Notes: a model not told the origin generated them from the sequence alone. A DNA stretch of 64,000 nt from JAEXOD01 sp963667875 (GCA_963667875.2 CAXXGC010000013.1:124001-188000), one strand, 5' to 3'. Positions 28,509-39,488 are shown, counted from the stretch's first letter. Translations and numbers: made by a program.

Positions 28509-31500
28509 ATGCAAATCAAAATAAAATTAATAAATATATTTTTTGTATCAATCTTTCTTAGTCTTTTTGTTAATATTATGGCTCAAATGGAGTCTGTTGA
28601 TCAAAGACGGGCAAGAGAGCATCAGGTTGTTATTGATTATATGAATACCTATGAATTAAAAAATAATCAATCACCTTATGTAGAACTGCCTAATAAAGAA
28701 GGTTTTGATTTTTCGCGTTTAGAAAAAATAATGGGACAGAAAGACAGAAAACATTATTTTATGAATGGTAATAAAATTGCAGTTGAGCTTTATAATTACG
28801 GCGGTATTGCACCGGGATTGGATGCAATTAGAGGTGTAAACAATTTTGTTTGGCGTAATTTGGATTATGTTTATCAATTTTGCCCAATTGTTGGAGCAAA
28901 TGTACCAGATGCAACCAGTCCTACCGGCAGAAGAAAAATTATCTCTGATGGTTTAATGGATTATACAAGCCCTATGTTGCGTGAAGTTAATCCAACCGGT
29001 GATACTTTATGGCAATGGCAGCCCTTAACAGGTTATGCAGACCCTGATCAGGGATTAATTGCATCAAACCCATGTAAAGATTCAGACGGTGACGGAAAAC
29101 CCGATAGCTGGCCTCGTAAATGGTATAATTCAACTTTGGGAGAATATGTTTGGCCGGGATTTTTATCACAAAACGCAACAAATGCTGACTTAGAACTGTA
29201 TTGGGCAATGGATGACAGAGCAAATGCCGAGTTTAATTATTTCCCATATAATAATGATAGATCACGCAGAGGTATTGGCGTTCAGATAGATGCTCGTGCG
29301 TTTCAATGGAGTAATGCATTAGCAGAAAATACAATATTTTTTGTTTATACTATTACAAATACCAGTGATAAAGACTTAGATTCGGTATTTTTTGGTATTT
29401 ATGGCGATCCTGATATTGGCGGCGGTAGTCCAGAAAATAAAGATGATCATGGATTTTTTGTTCCACCATATACCACAGACAGTATGAGTGTTGCAAATAT
29501 TCCGGTTTATGCACGTAGTATGGTATATTTTTGGGATCCTGATATGAAAGGAGCCGGCGGATTAAAGGCCGGATTTTTAGGATGTAAATTTTTGGAAAGT
29601 CCCGGAAATACTTCTGATGGCATCGATAATGATGGTGATGGCATGGTTGATGAAAGTCAAGAAGACGGTATTGATAACAACCATAACTGGAATGTTGACT
29701 TACATGACGTTGGCCGCGATGGTATTCCTAATACTAATGATTATGGTGAAGGGGATGGCGTTCCAACAAGTGGATTTAAACAAGCCGACGGTTCACCGGA
29801 TCCATTACAACCGGGCGAACCTAATTTTGAATTTACAGATTTAGATGAAGCTGATCAGATTGGTTTAACTTCGTTTAACAGCTGGGCTTGGAGTACTGAT
29901 AAAATATCCAATGATGAATCGATGTGGAATAGATCAATTCCGGGTAACTTTAGTTCGATTCAACAAAATACGGATATTGTATTCATTTTTGGTTCAGGTT
30001 ATATTTCTTTAAAAGCCGGTGAAACAAAAAGAATTTCGATGGCTTTATTATGCGGTGAAAGTTTAAGCGATTTATTAGTTAGTGCTGAAACCGTACAGAA
30101 AATATATAACCAAAATTATCAATTTTATAAACCACCTGTCACGCCTACTTTATCGGTAGTTCCTGATGATAAAAAAGTTACTTTAAGCTGGGATACTAAA
30201 GCTGAATCAAGTGTAGATCCTATTGCTGGAAAAGACTTTCAGGGATATGTAATTTATAGAAGTACCGATCCCGGATTCAGCGATATTCAAACTGTTACAG
30301 ACGGTATGGGTTCAAGCTTTTTATTAGAGCCGTTACTTGATGAAAATGGAAATATGTGTAAGTGGGATATTGATTATATTGATGAACCTTATACTGATGT
30401 TAATAAAAATGGTAAATATGATTCCGGTGAACCATATACAGATATAGATCACGACTTAACATGGTCTTCACATATTGCCGATCCTTGGAAAGGTTATTCT
30501 TTAGTACCTTATCAAGGTAGAGGTGTTCAATATTATCTTGGCACAAACAGCGGATTAGTTCACTCGTACGTTGATTCTAACAATGTTATAAACGGCCAGA
30601 CATATTATTATGCTTTGGTTGCTTATGATAGTGGCGATTCATTAGGAATTCCGCCAACTGAAACAACTAAAAAGATTACTACTGATGCCATTACTTCCGA
30701 AATAACTTTTGATAAAAATACCGCAATGGCAATTCCGGGACCAAGAACAGGTGGTTATATTCACCCAACAATTGATAATGACAATATTGTTCATACATCG
30801 GGGAATGCTACAGGAAGTATAAATTTTGAAATATTAAATGACTTGGCCGTTAATGATGGCGGGCAATACATTATTTCCTTTAGTAAAGATTATCCATATA
30901 TGGGTACTACTTTATCCAAAATAAATTATTCCGTGTTGGATACAAAAGTATATACTCAAAAAGTAACATTGTATGATACTAATTATGTTACATTAGGTAA
31001 AGAAAATATTTGCAGCGATGAATACTTAAAAGTTACTGATGATTATGGGAATAATTATGTTAAAAATGTTGATTATTTAATAAATTATACCCGTGGTACT
31101 TTAAGAAGAATCACTGGAAAAATCTCCGAAACGAATAATTTAAATGTTGAATTCAGATATCAACCAATCGTAAATAGTCCAAAAGTTAGCTTGGAAGATG
31201 ACAATGCTCCATTTAATGGAATAAATCTTACCGTAAAAAACGATCCTACACTTGAAGTTAATACTACTGAATCAAAGTGGATTACCGGTAAGTCTAATTT
31301 CGAATATATTATTAAACTTGCTTCAACCGGAGCTAAAAAAGAATTGTATCCTGCGGATTATACAATTACTTTTTCTTCTCAAAAAACAGATTCTTGTTTT
31401 ATTATAAAAAATGGACTTAAAAAAGTTGCTACTAACTTTTCAGTTAATGAAGTTACCTCAGGTGTTCCTAAAAAAATATTTGCTTTATTAGTTGAAAATC

Positions 31501-32075
31501 AAGCTAGTAGTGTTGATAGCTTGTGGAGTCCAAAAGAAGAAATAATATTATTTAAACCCGGTTCGCGTGGACTTGCCACAGATACAGTTACGTGGGGAGT
31601 TACATTTATGCAGCCGGCTGATACTAGCAAAGCACCAATTAAACCAACCGATGGTGATGTTTTTTACATTAAAACAAAACGCCCATTTACTGTAAACGAC
31701 AAATATGTATTAACTACAAATGCCGGCGTGGTTGATAAAAATGTTGCGAAATCACAGATGGACAATATTTATGTTGTTCCAAATCCTTATGTTGGTTATA
31801 ATGACCTTGAACCTACAAATCAGTTGCCGGGTCAAATTAGAGGAGAAAGAAGAGTTTATTTTGAAAATCTTCCTTCCAAATGTACAATAAGAATATATAC
31901 TTTAAGCGGTGATCCTGTAACAACATTATATCATGAGACAGGAACACAAAGTGCAAGAGAATTTTGGAATCTGTTAAATAAAGATGGATTTTCGGTTTCT
32001 TACGGTATATATATTGCTCATATTGATGCACCGGGTATTGGTGAAAAACTTATTAAATTTGCGATAATTAAATAA
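28509..32075 (+). CDS. Large secreted protein with Ca2+-binding-type repeats and divergent T9SS tail
   Basis: The 1188-residue product has a signal peptide ending near MAQ (residue 26). Near residues 365-425 there is a run of Asp-rich loops (DGIDNDGDGMVDESQEDGID and a later DGIPNTNDYGEGDG), like thrombospondin type 3 or dockerin Ca2+ sites. Another EF-hand-like group (DVNKNGKYDSGEPYTDIDHD) occurs around 630. The region between about 540 and 725 looks like fibronectin type III modules (PTLSVVPDDKKVTLSWD, YYYALVAYDSGD). The last 100 residues (IYVVPNPYVGYNDLEP, TIRIYTLSGDPVTTLY) look like a divergent T9SS or FlgD-like sorting domain. No enzyme motif is visible. It sits between a TonB receptor and a PorV/PorQ-like barrel, with a GGAG site five bases before the ATG. 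Confidence 0.75.
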   Translation: MQIKIKLINIFFVSIFLSLFVNIMAQMESVDQRRAREHQVVIDYMNTYELKNNQSPYVELPNKEGFDFSRLEKIMGQKDRKHYFMNGNKIAVELYNYGGIAPGLDAIRGVNNFVWRNLDYVYQFCPIVGANVPDATSPTGRRKIISDGLMDYTSPMLREVNPTGDTLWQWQPLTGYADPDQGLIASNPCKDSDGDGKPDSWPRKWYNSTLGEYVWPGFLSQNATNADLELYWAMDDRANAEFNYFPYNNDRSRRGIGVQIDARAFQWSNALAENTIFFVYTITNTSDKDLDSVFFGIYGDPDIGGGSPENKDDHGFFVPPYTTDSMSVANIPVYARSMVYFWDPDMKGAGGLKAGFLGCKFLESPGNTSDGIDNDGDGMVDESQEDGIDNNHNWNVDLHDVGRDGIPNTNDYGEGDGVPTSGFKQADGSPDPLQPGEPNFEFTDLDEADQIGLTSFNSWAWSTDKISNDESMWNRSIPGNFSSIQQNTDIVFIFGSGYISLKAGETKRISMALLCGESLSDLLVSAETVQKIYNQNYQFYKPPVTPTLSVVPDDKKVTLSWDTKAESSVDPIAGKDFQGYVIYRSTDPGFSDIQTVTDGMGSSFLLEPLLDENGNMCKWDIDYIDEPYTDVNKNGKYDSGEPYTDIDHDLTWSSHIADPWKGYSLVPYQGRGVQYYLGTNSGLVHSYVDSNNVINGQTYYYALVAYDSGDSLGIPPTETTKKITTDAITSEITFDKNTAMAIPGPRTGGYIHPTIDNDNIVHTSGNATGSINFEILNDLAVNDGGQYIISFSKDYPYMGTTLSKINYSVLDTKVYTQKVTLYDTNYVTLGKENICSDEYLKVTDDYGNNYVKNVDYLINYTRGTLRRITGKISETNNLNVEFRYQPIVNSPKVSLEDDNAPFNGINLTVKNDPTLEVNTTESKWITGKSNFEYIIKLASTGAKKELYPADYTITFSSQKTDSCFIIKNGLKKVATNFSVNEVTSGVPKKIFALLVENQASSVDSLWSPKEEIILFKPGSRGLATDTVTWGVTFMQPADTSKAPIKPTDGDVFYIKTKRPFTVNDKYVLTTNAGVVDKNVAKSQMDNIYVVPNPYVGYNDLEPTNQLPGQIRGERRVYFENLPSKCTIRIYTLSGDPVTTLYHETGTQSAREFWNLLNKDGFSVSYGIYIAHIDAPGIGEKLIKFAIIK

Positions 32076-32128
32076 GGGAATCAATACAATGTGTACAAAA
32101 AATATTAAAATGGAATAGGAGTTTTCAA

Positions 32129-33139
32129 ATGAAAAAATATATTAGCATTATGTTGGGTATTATTTTTATCAGCTCCATTATTAATGCCCAAAATTTATCT
32201 AAATCGGGTACTACAGCAGGCCAATTTTTGAAAATTGGTGTTGGTCCTCGTGCTTTAGGTATGGGAGGTGCATTTGTTGCAACTGCCGATGATATTTCAG
32301 CAATGTATTGGAATCCGGCCGGTTTAACAAATAACACTTCAAATGAAGCTTTTTTTGATCATACAACATGGTTTGCCGATATCAATCATGATTTTGCAGG
32401 TGCTTCCAGTTATATAAGTGGAATTGGAACAGTTGGCGCGTTTGTATCGGTTTTATCTGTTGATGAAATGATGGTTAGAACAATAGAAAAACCTGAAGGA
32501 ACCGGTGAATATTTTGAATCCGGTGCTTTGTCAATTGGTGTTAGTTTTGCACGTAATTTAACTGATGCTTTTTCAATAGGATTTAATGCTAAATATATAC
32601 GCGAGTATATATGGCATGAATCTGCATCAGGTTTTGCTTTTGATATTGGTACTTTATATAAAATTCCAATATTAAATGAATTTAGAATTGGTGCAAGTAT
32701 CTCTAATTTTGGTACTAAAATGAAAATGGACGGACGTGATATATTAAGTTATAAACAGGTTGGTTCAGGTGAGTATAATCTTATTAGCACTAAAGTTGAT
32801 TTAGATGAATATGATTTACCTTTGGTATTTCGTGTTGGAGCTGCCTGCGATCTTTATAAAACAACTGATAACAGAGTAACTTTGGCACTTGATGCAATTC
32901 ATCCAAACGATCACTCCGAGTATATTAATACCGGTGCTGAATATTGCTGGAATGATATTGTTTCATTACGTGCCGGTTACACATCATTATTTGAAACTGA
33001 TACCGAAAAAGGCTTATCGCTTGGTATTGGTCTAAAATATGATTTGATGAATTCAGTTAAACTTAAAGTTGATTATGCATACCAGGATTATAATAGATTG
33101 ACCGAAGTGCATTATTTCTCTTTTGGTGTAGTTTTTTAA
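32129..33139 (+). CDS. PorV/PorQ-family outer-membrane barrel protein
   Basis: The 336-residue protein has a signal peptide (ending near INAQ) followed by the family signature AGQFLKIGVGPRALGMGGAFVATADDISAMYWNPAGL. The remainder alternates short polar and aromatic strands typical of FadL-like barrels and ends in HYFSFGVVF. PorV and PorQ are T9SS components: PorV carries substrates from the translocon to the attachment complex. Bacteroidota encode many related copies next to T9SS substrates, and this one follows a large secreted protein gene. So it could be a dedicated partner rather than the core PorV. An AGGAG site is seven bases before the start and a terminator follows. Confidence 0.87.
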   Translation: MKKYISIMLGIIFISSIINAQNLSKSGTTAGQFLKIGVGPRALGMGGAFVATADDISAMYWNPAGLTNNTSNEAFFDHTTWFADINHDFAGASSYISGIGTVGAFVSVLSVDEMMVRTIEKPEGTGEYFESGALSIGVSFARNLTDAFSIGFNAKYIREYIWHESASGFAFDIGTLYKIPILNEFRIGASISNFGTKMKMDGRDILSYKQVGSGEYNLISTKVDLDEYDLPLVFRVGAACDLYKTTDNRVTLALDAIHPNDHSEYINTGAEYCWNDIVSLRAGYTSLFETDTEKGLSLGIGLKYDLMNSVKLKVDYAYQDYNRLTEVHYFSFGVVF

Positions 33140-33162
33140 ATAATATTATTATATTATTATTT

Positions 33163-33199
33163 AACCCCTTCATTACTCTTTAGAAGGGGTTTTTTTTTT
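33163..33199 (+). terminator. Rho-independent terminator
   Basis: The stem AACCCCTTC/GAAGGGGTT is followed by a run of ten T residues. It ends the three-gene TonB receptor operon. Confidence 0.93.
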
Positions 33200-33308
33200 G
33201 CTTAAATATTTAAATAAATCATAAAAATAAGAAAATACTATATTAATGTCTTTTTATAATTATTATTTTTTATTATTTTAATCCTTTCAATATAGTGAGT
33301 AAAGTAAT

Positions 33309-36298
33309 ATGAAAATTAAAAAGATTTTTATTTTAGTATTTGTTTTATTTTGTTATTCTTGCAGTCTTTTGTACAGTGCTCCATTAAGAAATTTCCCCAT
33401 TAACTTGACTCAGCCCAATGGAACAATTATAAATTGTTTTGTTTCAGGCGATGAATATTTTAATTGGATCCATGATGCTGACGGTTATCCGATTTTATTA
33501 GATCAAGTTAGCGGGTATTATACTTATGCTTTGCAGGAAAATGATCAATTTATTTCAACAAAATTTATTGTCGGTGTAAATAATCCAAAAGAAAGTGGAT
33601 TAAAAAATGTTATTGATTTTAGTAAAATTAATATTGAAAAAAGAAGATCATTGTTTTCTGCAAATAAATCTACTGAAGGAAAAACTCCTGTAGTTGGTAC
33701 ATTAAATAATTTGGTCGTTTTTATTCGTTTTTCCGATGAAGGGGAATTTAATCAACCAATAAGTTATTATGATTCAATGTTCAATAATATCACAGAAAAT
33801 ACAAATTCTATGGTAAATTATTTTGATGAAGTTTCGTATAATAAATTGTTTGTCAGTTCAACATTTTATCCAACTACAACTTCTAATGTTTTATCCTATC
33901 AAGATTCGCATCCGCGTGCATATTATCAACCATCAACAGGTTCCGGTTCAATTGGATACAATAATGATAATGAACATACACAAAGAGAACATTTATTATT
34001 AAAAAATGCGGTAAATTATATTGCATCTTCTGTTCCAGCATCACTAAATATTGATGGTGATAATGATGGATATGTTGATAATATTGTTTTTATAGTTTCC
34101 GGTTCTCCAACGGGGTGGTCTTCGTTATTATGGGCCCATAGATGGTCATTATACAGTCAAACTGCTTATATTAATGGAAAAAGGGTATATACATACGATT
34201 TTCAGTTAAAAAATGATTTAGCTGTTGATGCTGTTGGTGTGTTATGTCATGAAATGTTCCATTCGTTAGGTGCCCCAGATTTATATCATTATACAGATAA
34301 TGGGATTTCTCCAGTGGGTAACTGGGATATTATGGAAAATAATTTAAATCCTCCCCAGCATATGGGTGCGCATATGAAATTTAAATATGGTGAATGGATT
34401 GATGCTATTCCAACAATTAGCAGTGATGGAGAATATACTCTAAATTCATTATCATCGGCAACAAATAATTGTTATAAAATAGCTTCACCTAAATCAATAA
34501 ACGAATATTTTGTAATTGAATACAGAAAAAAAACTTCTATATTTGAAAGTTCTCTTCCCGGAGAGGGATTATTGGTTTATAGAATTGATAAACGATATAA
34601 TGGGAATGTTAATGGACCACCCGATGAAGTATATTTATTCCGTCCAAATGGAACATCAACAGTTAATGGACTATTAAACAGTGCAAATTTTAGTTCCGAT
34701 GTAAATAGAACATTTATTAATAGTTCCTCTAATCCTGCTGCTTTGTTAGCTAACGGAACTCCGGGCGGTGTTAATATTTATGATATTGGTTATGCTCAAA
34801 ATACAATAACATTTAAAGTACATATTGATAATTCATTATTAACCATATATCCCAACGGGGGAGAAAAATTAAATACAGGTGATACTGTAGCCGTAAATTG
34901 GGAAAATTTTGGTTCTACAACTAACTATAAATTGGAATATTCAATTGATAATGGTATAAATTGGGAAATAATTGCCGATAATATTTCTTCCGGTTTAAAA
35001 ACTTTAATTGGATTGTTCCTAATACTCCTTCATTTTTATGTAAAATTAGATTGTCAAGCGTGAATAATCCATCAAATTATGATGAAAGTGATAGCGTATT
35101 TTCAATTATGCCCGAAGGTAATTATAATGTTAATTTTATTAATTCGTTAAAAGTTACCGGTTTTACTAACTCGGTTACTACTGTTGGTAACAAAGCATAC
35201 ATTTGTTCCAAAGGCGGAGGTCTGCATATAGTTGATGTTACTAATGAAAATAATTTGATATATCTTGGAGGTTATAATTCCGATGGCAGCGCACTAAAAG
35301 TTAAGTTGGTTGATTCAACTGCTTTTTTAGCGGATGAGACAAAAGGAGTAAAAATACTTAATATTAGTAATCCTGCAAATATTAAATTAATTTCAACATT
35401 GTCATTTTTAGGTCAGGCAGTATCTGTATCTGTTCACAATAATCTTTTATATGTGGCAAACAGAGAGTATGGTATTAGAATTTTCGATATTTCAAATTTA
35501 AGCCAGCCTATTGAAAAAGCATTAATAACAACAACAGGTAGTGTTCGTGATATTGTTATTCAAAATAATAAACTTTATGCAGCTACTGAAACCGGTTCAT
35601 TAAGAATATTTGATCTTAGTGATTTATTAAATCCTGTTGAAATTGGTTATGTAGAAGCTTCAGGTGTAGCTAATATGTTGTTAATTAAAGATAATTATGT
35701 TTATTTGGCTGATAAATCGGCCGGTTTAAAAGTAATTGATATATCAAATCCTGCTATTCCTACCATCGTTAGTTCGATTACATCAATTGGTTCTGTTTCA
35801 GGTATTTCAATATCAAATAAATATTTAGCTGCAGCATGCGAAAGTAATGGATTATTTCTATTTTCATTAAATAATCCGGCTTCACCCGAGCAAATAGGAT
35901 TTTATCAATTAAGTATTAATGCTTATGATGTGAATATAATTGATAAAAATATTTATGTTGCGGATTTATCTAAAGGTTTGTTAGTGTTAAAAAGTGATTT
36001 ATTAGTAAAAGTTGAAGAAGAAAATATTATTCCTAATAATATTACTTTATATCAAAATTATCCAAATCCATTTAACCCTGCCACAAAAATTAAATTTAGC
36101 GTTCCCAAAAGCGGTTATGCAAGTATTAAAATTTATGATATCTTAGGTAAAATAGTAAAAGAATATACATACAGTAATATTACTAGCGGTAGCTATGAAG
36201 TTGAATTTGACGCCGGCAAATATTCCAGCGGAGTATATTTATATTCTTTAGAATTTGACAATAAAATAATAAGCAAAAAAATGTTATTAATAAAATAA
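33309..36298 (+). pseudogene. M6-family metalloprotease with LVIVD repeats and T9SS tail, split by a frameshift
   Basis: Two frames, 33309-35063 and the frame open to 36298, together match the intact neighbour at 36495-39488 over its whole length. The first part has a signal peptide, the M6 propeptide-like region and the zinc site HEMFH (His314). The second carries LVIVD-type repeats (GGLHIVDVTNENNL) and a T9SS sorting domain (YQNYPNPFNPATKI). Restoring one base near 35007-35011 gives an Ile-Trp-Ile-Val-Pro joint aligned with Ile-Lys-Trp-Ile-Thr-Pro in the paralogue. Without correction the protease would end at residue 584 and lose its sorting signal. The frames overlap only in 34982-35060, and that overlap contains TTTAAAA at 34994-35000, a canonical -1 slippery heptamer in the correct phase. 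A mutation, a sequencing error and recoding are all possible. Confidence 0.82.
34994..35000 (+). other. Candidate -1 slippery heptamer T TTA AAA
   Basis: The heptamer is in the zero frame as XXY YYZ (TTA AAA) and lies inside the 79-base window where both frames of the split M6 protease are open. A -1 slip here would join the two parts without length change against the paralogue. Such motifs are frequent by chance in AT-rich DNA and no strong downstream structure is evident. Confidence 0.25.
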
Positions 36299-36327
36299 CA
36301 CATATGTTTATTAAATAACAAGCTTTT

Positions 36328-36362
36328 AAAACCGCAGAAGTATTTTATTATTCTGCGGTTTT
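36328..36362 (+). terminator. Rho-independent terminator
   Basis: The stem AAAACCGCAGAA/TTCTGCGGTTTT with an eleven-base loop is followed by GTTTT. It lies between the two M6 protease copies, so they are separate transcripts. Confidence 0.88.
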
Positions 36363-36494
36363 GTTTTAAATAAACATTCCCTAAGTTATTACAATTAATC
36401 ATGTTTTTCGTTTTTTCAAATTTTATTTTAGTTATATTAATTTTTGTAAATAAAATTTATTGTATCAAATAATCCAAATCTAATTGAGTTAATT

Positions 36495-39488
36495 ATGAGA
36501 GAATTTAATAAACTAATTTTCATTTTTGTTTTAAGTTTATTTTTTAGTACTTCAATATTATTTAGTGCTCCAATCAAAAATTTTGCAATTCAACTTAATC
36601 AGCCGGATGGCAAAATAATAAATTGTTTTGTATCAGGAGATGAATATTTTAATTGGATTCACGATAATGACGGGTATATAATTGTACTGGATAAATCAAC
36701 AGGTTTTTATACTTATGGAGTACAACAAGAACAAGATTTTATACCAAGTAAATACATTGTGGGTTCTATAAATCCGGAAGATTATGGCTTTAATAATAAA
36801 ATTGATTTTAACAAAATTAATATTTCCGATAAACGTAAATTGTTTTCTAATAATATAATCTCCAATTCCAAAACACCAACCACCGGAATTCTAAATAATC
36901 TTGTTGTTTTTATTCGTTTTTCGGATGAAGGGGAATTTAACCAGCCTTTAAGCTATTATGAAAACATGTTTAATAATTCCTCAGAGAATTATAATTCAAT
37001 GTCAAATTATTTTAAGGAAGTATCGTACAATAAGCTAAATTTAATATCAACATTTTATCCAACTCCATCAAATAACGTAATTTCATACAAAGATTCTAAA
37101 CCACGTTCATACTATCAACCATCATCAGGTCCAAATTCAAATGGTTATACCGATGATAACGATAGAACTGAGAGGGAACATTTATTACTTAAAAATGCTG
37201 TTACTTATATAGCCCAATTTGTACCTGCCAATTTGGTTATTGATGGTGACAGTGACGGATATATTGATAATATTTGCTTTATTATCTCAGGTTCACCAAA
37301 TGGCTGGTCTTCATTATTATGGCCTCATATGTGGTCATTATACAGCCAATCGGCTTATATAAACGGTAAACGAGTAATGACTTATGATTTTCAGCTGCAA
37401 AATTTTTTAACAACCTCAAGTGTCGGAGTATTGTGCCATGAGATGTTCCATTCCTTAGGTTCTCCTGATTTATATCATTATACCGATAACGGTATTTCTC
37501 CTGTTGGTGCATGGGATTTAATGGAAAATGATTTAAATCCACCGCAACATATGGGTGCCCACATGAAATATAAATATGGTTTGTGGATTGAATCAATACC
37601 AACTATTTCTACTGATGGAGAATATTCTTTAAGTCCTTTATCTTCACCAGAAAATAATTGTTATAAAATAGCTTCACCTAAATCAACAAATGAATATTTT
37701 GTTTTAGAATATAGAAAACGAAACACAATTTTTGAAAGTTCACTTTTTGGTGAAGGTTTGTTAGTATATAGGATTGACAGAAGATATGAAGGAAACGCAG
37801 ATGGACCACCGGATGAAGTATTTATTTACAGACCCGGCGGCGGACCAAATAAAGGTGGAGTAATTGGCAATGCAAATTTAAGTGTTAATATAGGCCGAAC
37901 ATTTATTAATAGTGCCTCCGATCCTAAAATATTTCTTGCCAATGGCACCGCTGGAGGAATAAGTATATATGATATAGGCGAGGTCCAAAATACTATTTCA
38001 TTTAAAGTTCATATTGAAAATTCTCTTATCACTTTGTATCCCAACGGGGGAGAGAATTTTAATTCAGGTGACACAGTATCTATTAATTGGGATAATTTTG
38101 GTTCAACTACCAGCTATAAAGTGGAGTATACATTAGATAACGGAACAAATTGGAATTTAATTTCGGATAATTTGCCTTCAAGTCAAAAGACAATTAAATG
38201 GATAACACCGGATGTAACATCATTTCAATGTAAAATACGTGTTTCAAGTTATTTAAATAATTCAATTTTGGACGAAAGTGATGCTGTTTTTTCGATCATT
38301 CCTGAAGGGAATTATAATGTAACGTTAATTAATTCATTAAAAGTAAACGGGTTTTCAAATTCTCTTACTGTTAATAATAATAAAGCATATATTTGTTCAC
38401 GAGGCGGCGGTTTACATATTGTAGATATAAGTGACGAAAATAATTTAAATTATCTTGGCGGTTATAATTCGGATGGAAGTAGTGTTAAAGTAAAAATAAT
38501 TGATTCCATTGCATATTTATCGGATGAAACAAAAGGAATAAAAATTCTTAATATTTCTAATCCGTCTAATATAGAACTGTTATCATCATTAAATTTTAAC
38601 GGGCAAGCTGTATCATCTGCTGTTTTGGGAAATATTTTATATGTTGCAAATAAAGAATATGGAATAAGAATATTTGATATAACAAATTTATATCAACCTG
38701 TAGAAAAAGGATTAATTGCTATTACGGGCAACGCTAGGGATTTGTTAATTAATGGTAATTTATTATATGTAGCAGCTGAAACAGGCGGATTAAGAATATT
38801 TGATATAAGCAATTTGTTGAATCCAATTGAAATAGGATATGTTGATACACCCGGTTCAGCTTTTTCGTTGCTGTTAAAAAATAATTTAATTTATTTGGCC
38901 GATAAAACAGGCGGATTAAGAATTATTGATATCTCAAATCCAAACTTGCCCAAAATTATAAGTTATATAAACACAGTTGAAAAAGTATCCGGTGTTTCTG
39001 TTGATAATGAATATGCAGTAATTGCATGTGAAAATAGCGGTATTGCTGTTTATTCAATAATTGATCCTGCAAATCCGGTTAAAGTTGGTTTTTATCACAA
39101 GAATCTATATGCTTATGATGTTCAAATAATAGATAATAAAATATTTGTTGTTGATTTAGCCAATGGAATAATTGTTTTTGAAAACGACTTAATTTCTTCA
39201 GTTGAAGATACTCGTATTTTACCAAACGACATTTATCTATATCAAAATTATCCAAATCCTTTTAATCCTGTTACAAAAATTAAATTTTCAATTCCAAGTA
39301 GCGGATTTGTAAGTTTAAAAATATATGATATATTGGGGAAAATTGTACAGGAAAAGAAATTTGACAATATTTCCGGCGGAATTCATGAGGTTGAATTTAA
39401 TGCTAATAAAATGGCTAGCGGAGTTTATTTATACTCTATAGAATATGAAAATAAGATTATCAGTAAAAAAATGTTATTGCTTAAATAA
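36495..39488 (+). CDS. Secreted M6-family metalloprotease with LVIVD repeats and T9SS sorting domain
   Basis: This 997-residue intact paralogue begins with a signal peptide (residues 1-26, ending FSAP). The M6 (immune inhibitor A-like) domain has the zinc-binding motif HEMFHSLG (first His at 315) and SPDLYHYTDNG downstream. A beta-sandwich region with ITLYPNGGENFNSGDTVSINW lies near residues 510-620, followed by LVIVD repeats (about 625-890: GGLHIVDISDENNL, GIRIFDITNLYQPV, GGLRIIDISNPNLP). The end is a T9SS type A sorting domain (YQNYPNPFNPVTKI, LKIYDILGKIVQE). It should be an extracellular or surface protease. It is a tandem duplicate of the frameshifted gene just upstream and is flanked by terminators on both sides, so it is probably transcribed alone. 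Confidence 0.9.
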   Translation: MREFNKLIFIFVLSLFFSTSILFSAPIKNFAIQLNQPDGKIINCFVSGDEYFNWIHDNDGYIIVLDKSTGFYTYGVQQEQDFIPSKYIVGSINPEDYGFNNKIDFNKINISDKRKLFSNNIISNSKTPTTGILNNLVVFIRFSDEGEFNQPLSYYENMFNNSSENYNSMSNYFKEVSYNKLNLISTFYPTPSNNVISYKDSKPRSYYQPSSGPNSNGYTDDNDRTEREHLLLKNAVTYIAQFVPANLVIDGDSDGYIDNICFIISGSPNGWSSLLWPHMWSLYSQSAYINGKRVMTYDFQLQNFLTTSSVGVLCHEMFHSLGSPDLYHYTDNGISPVGAWDLMENDLNPPQHMGAHMKYKYGLWIESIPTISTDGEYSLSPLSSPENNCYKIASPKSTNEYFVLEYRKRNTIFESSLFGEGLLVYRIDRRYEGNADGPPDEVFIYRPGGGPNKGGVIGNANLSVNIGRTFINSASDPKIFLANGTAGGISIYDIGEVQNTISFKVHIENSLITLYPNGGENFNSGDTVSINWDNFGSTTSYKVEYTLDNGTNWNLISDNLPSSQKTIKWITPDVTSFQCKIRVSSYLNNSILDESDAVFSIIPEGNYNVTLINSLKVNGFSNSLTVNNNKAYICSRGGGLHIVDISDENNLNYLGGYNSDGSSVKVKIIDSIAYLSDETKGIKILNISNPSNIELLSSLNFNGQAVSSAVLGNILYVANKEYGIRIFDITNLYQPVEKGLIAITGNARDLLINGNLLYVAAETGGLRIFDISNLLNPIEIGYVDTPGSAFSLLLKNNLIYLADKTGGLRIIDISNPNLPKIISYINTVEKVSGVSVDNEYAVIACENSGIAVYSIIDPANPVKVGFYHKNLYAYDVQIIDNKIFVVDLANGIIVFENDLISSVEDTRILPNDIYLYQNYPNPFNPVTKIKFSIPSSGFVSLKIYDILGKIVQEKKFDNISGGIHEVEFNANKMASGVYLYSIEYENKIISKKMLLLK

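Noticed and set aside
29590..29800. An extra plus-strand frame inside the large secreted protein gene
   Set aside because: It is a shifted reading of Asp-rich Ca2+-type loops and has no signal or family pattern.
35051..36298. A separate gene starting at TTG 35051
   Set aside because: The joined reading matches the intact neighbour along its whole length; this part lacks a signal peptide although it ends in a T9SS export tail.
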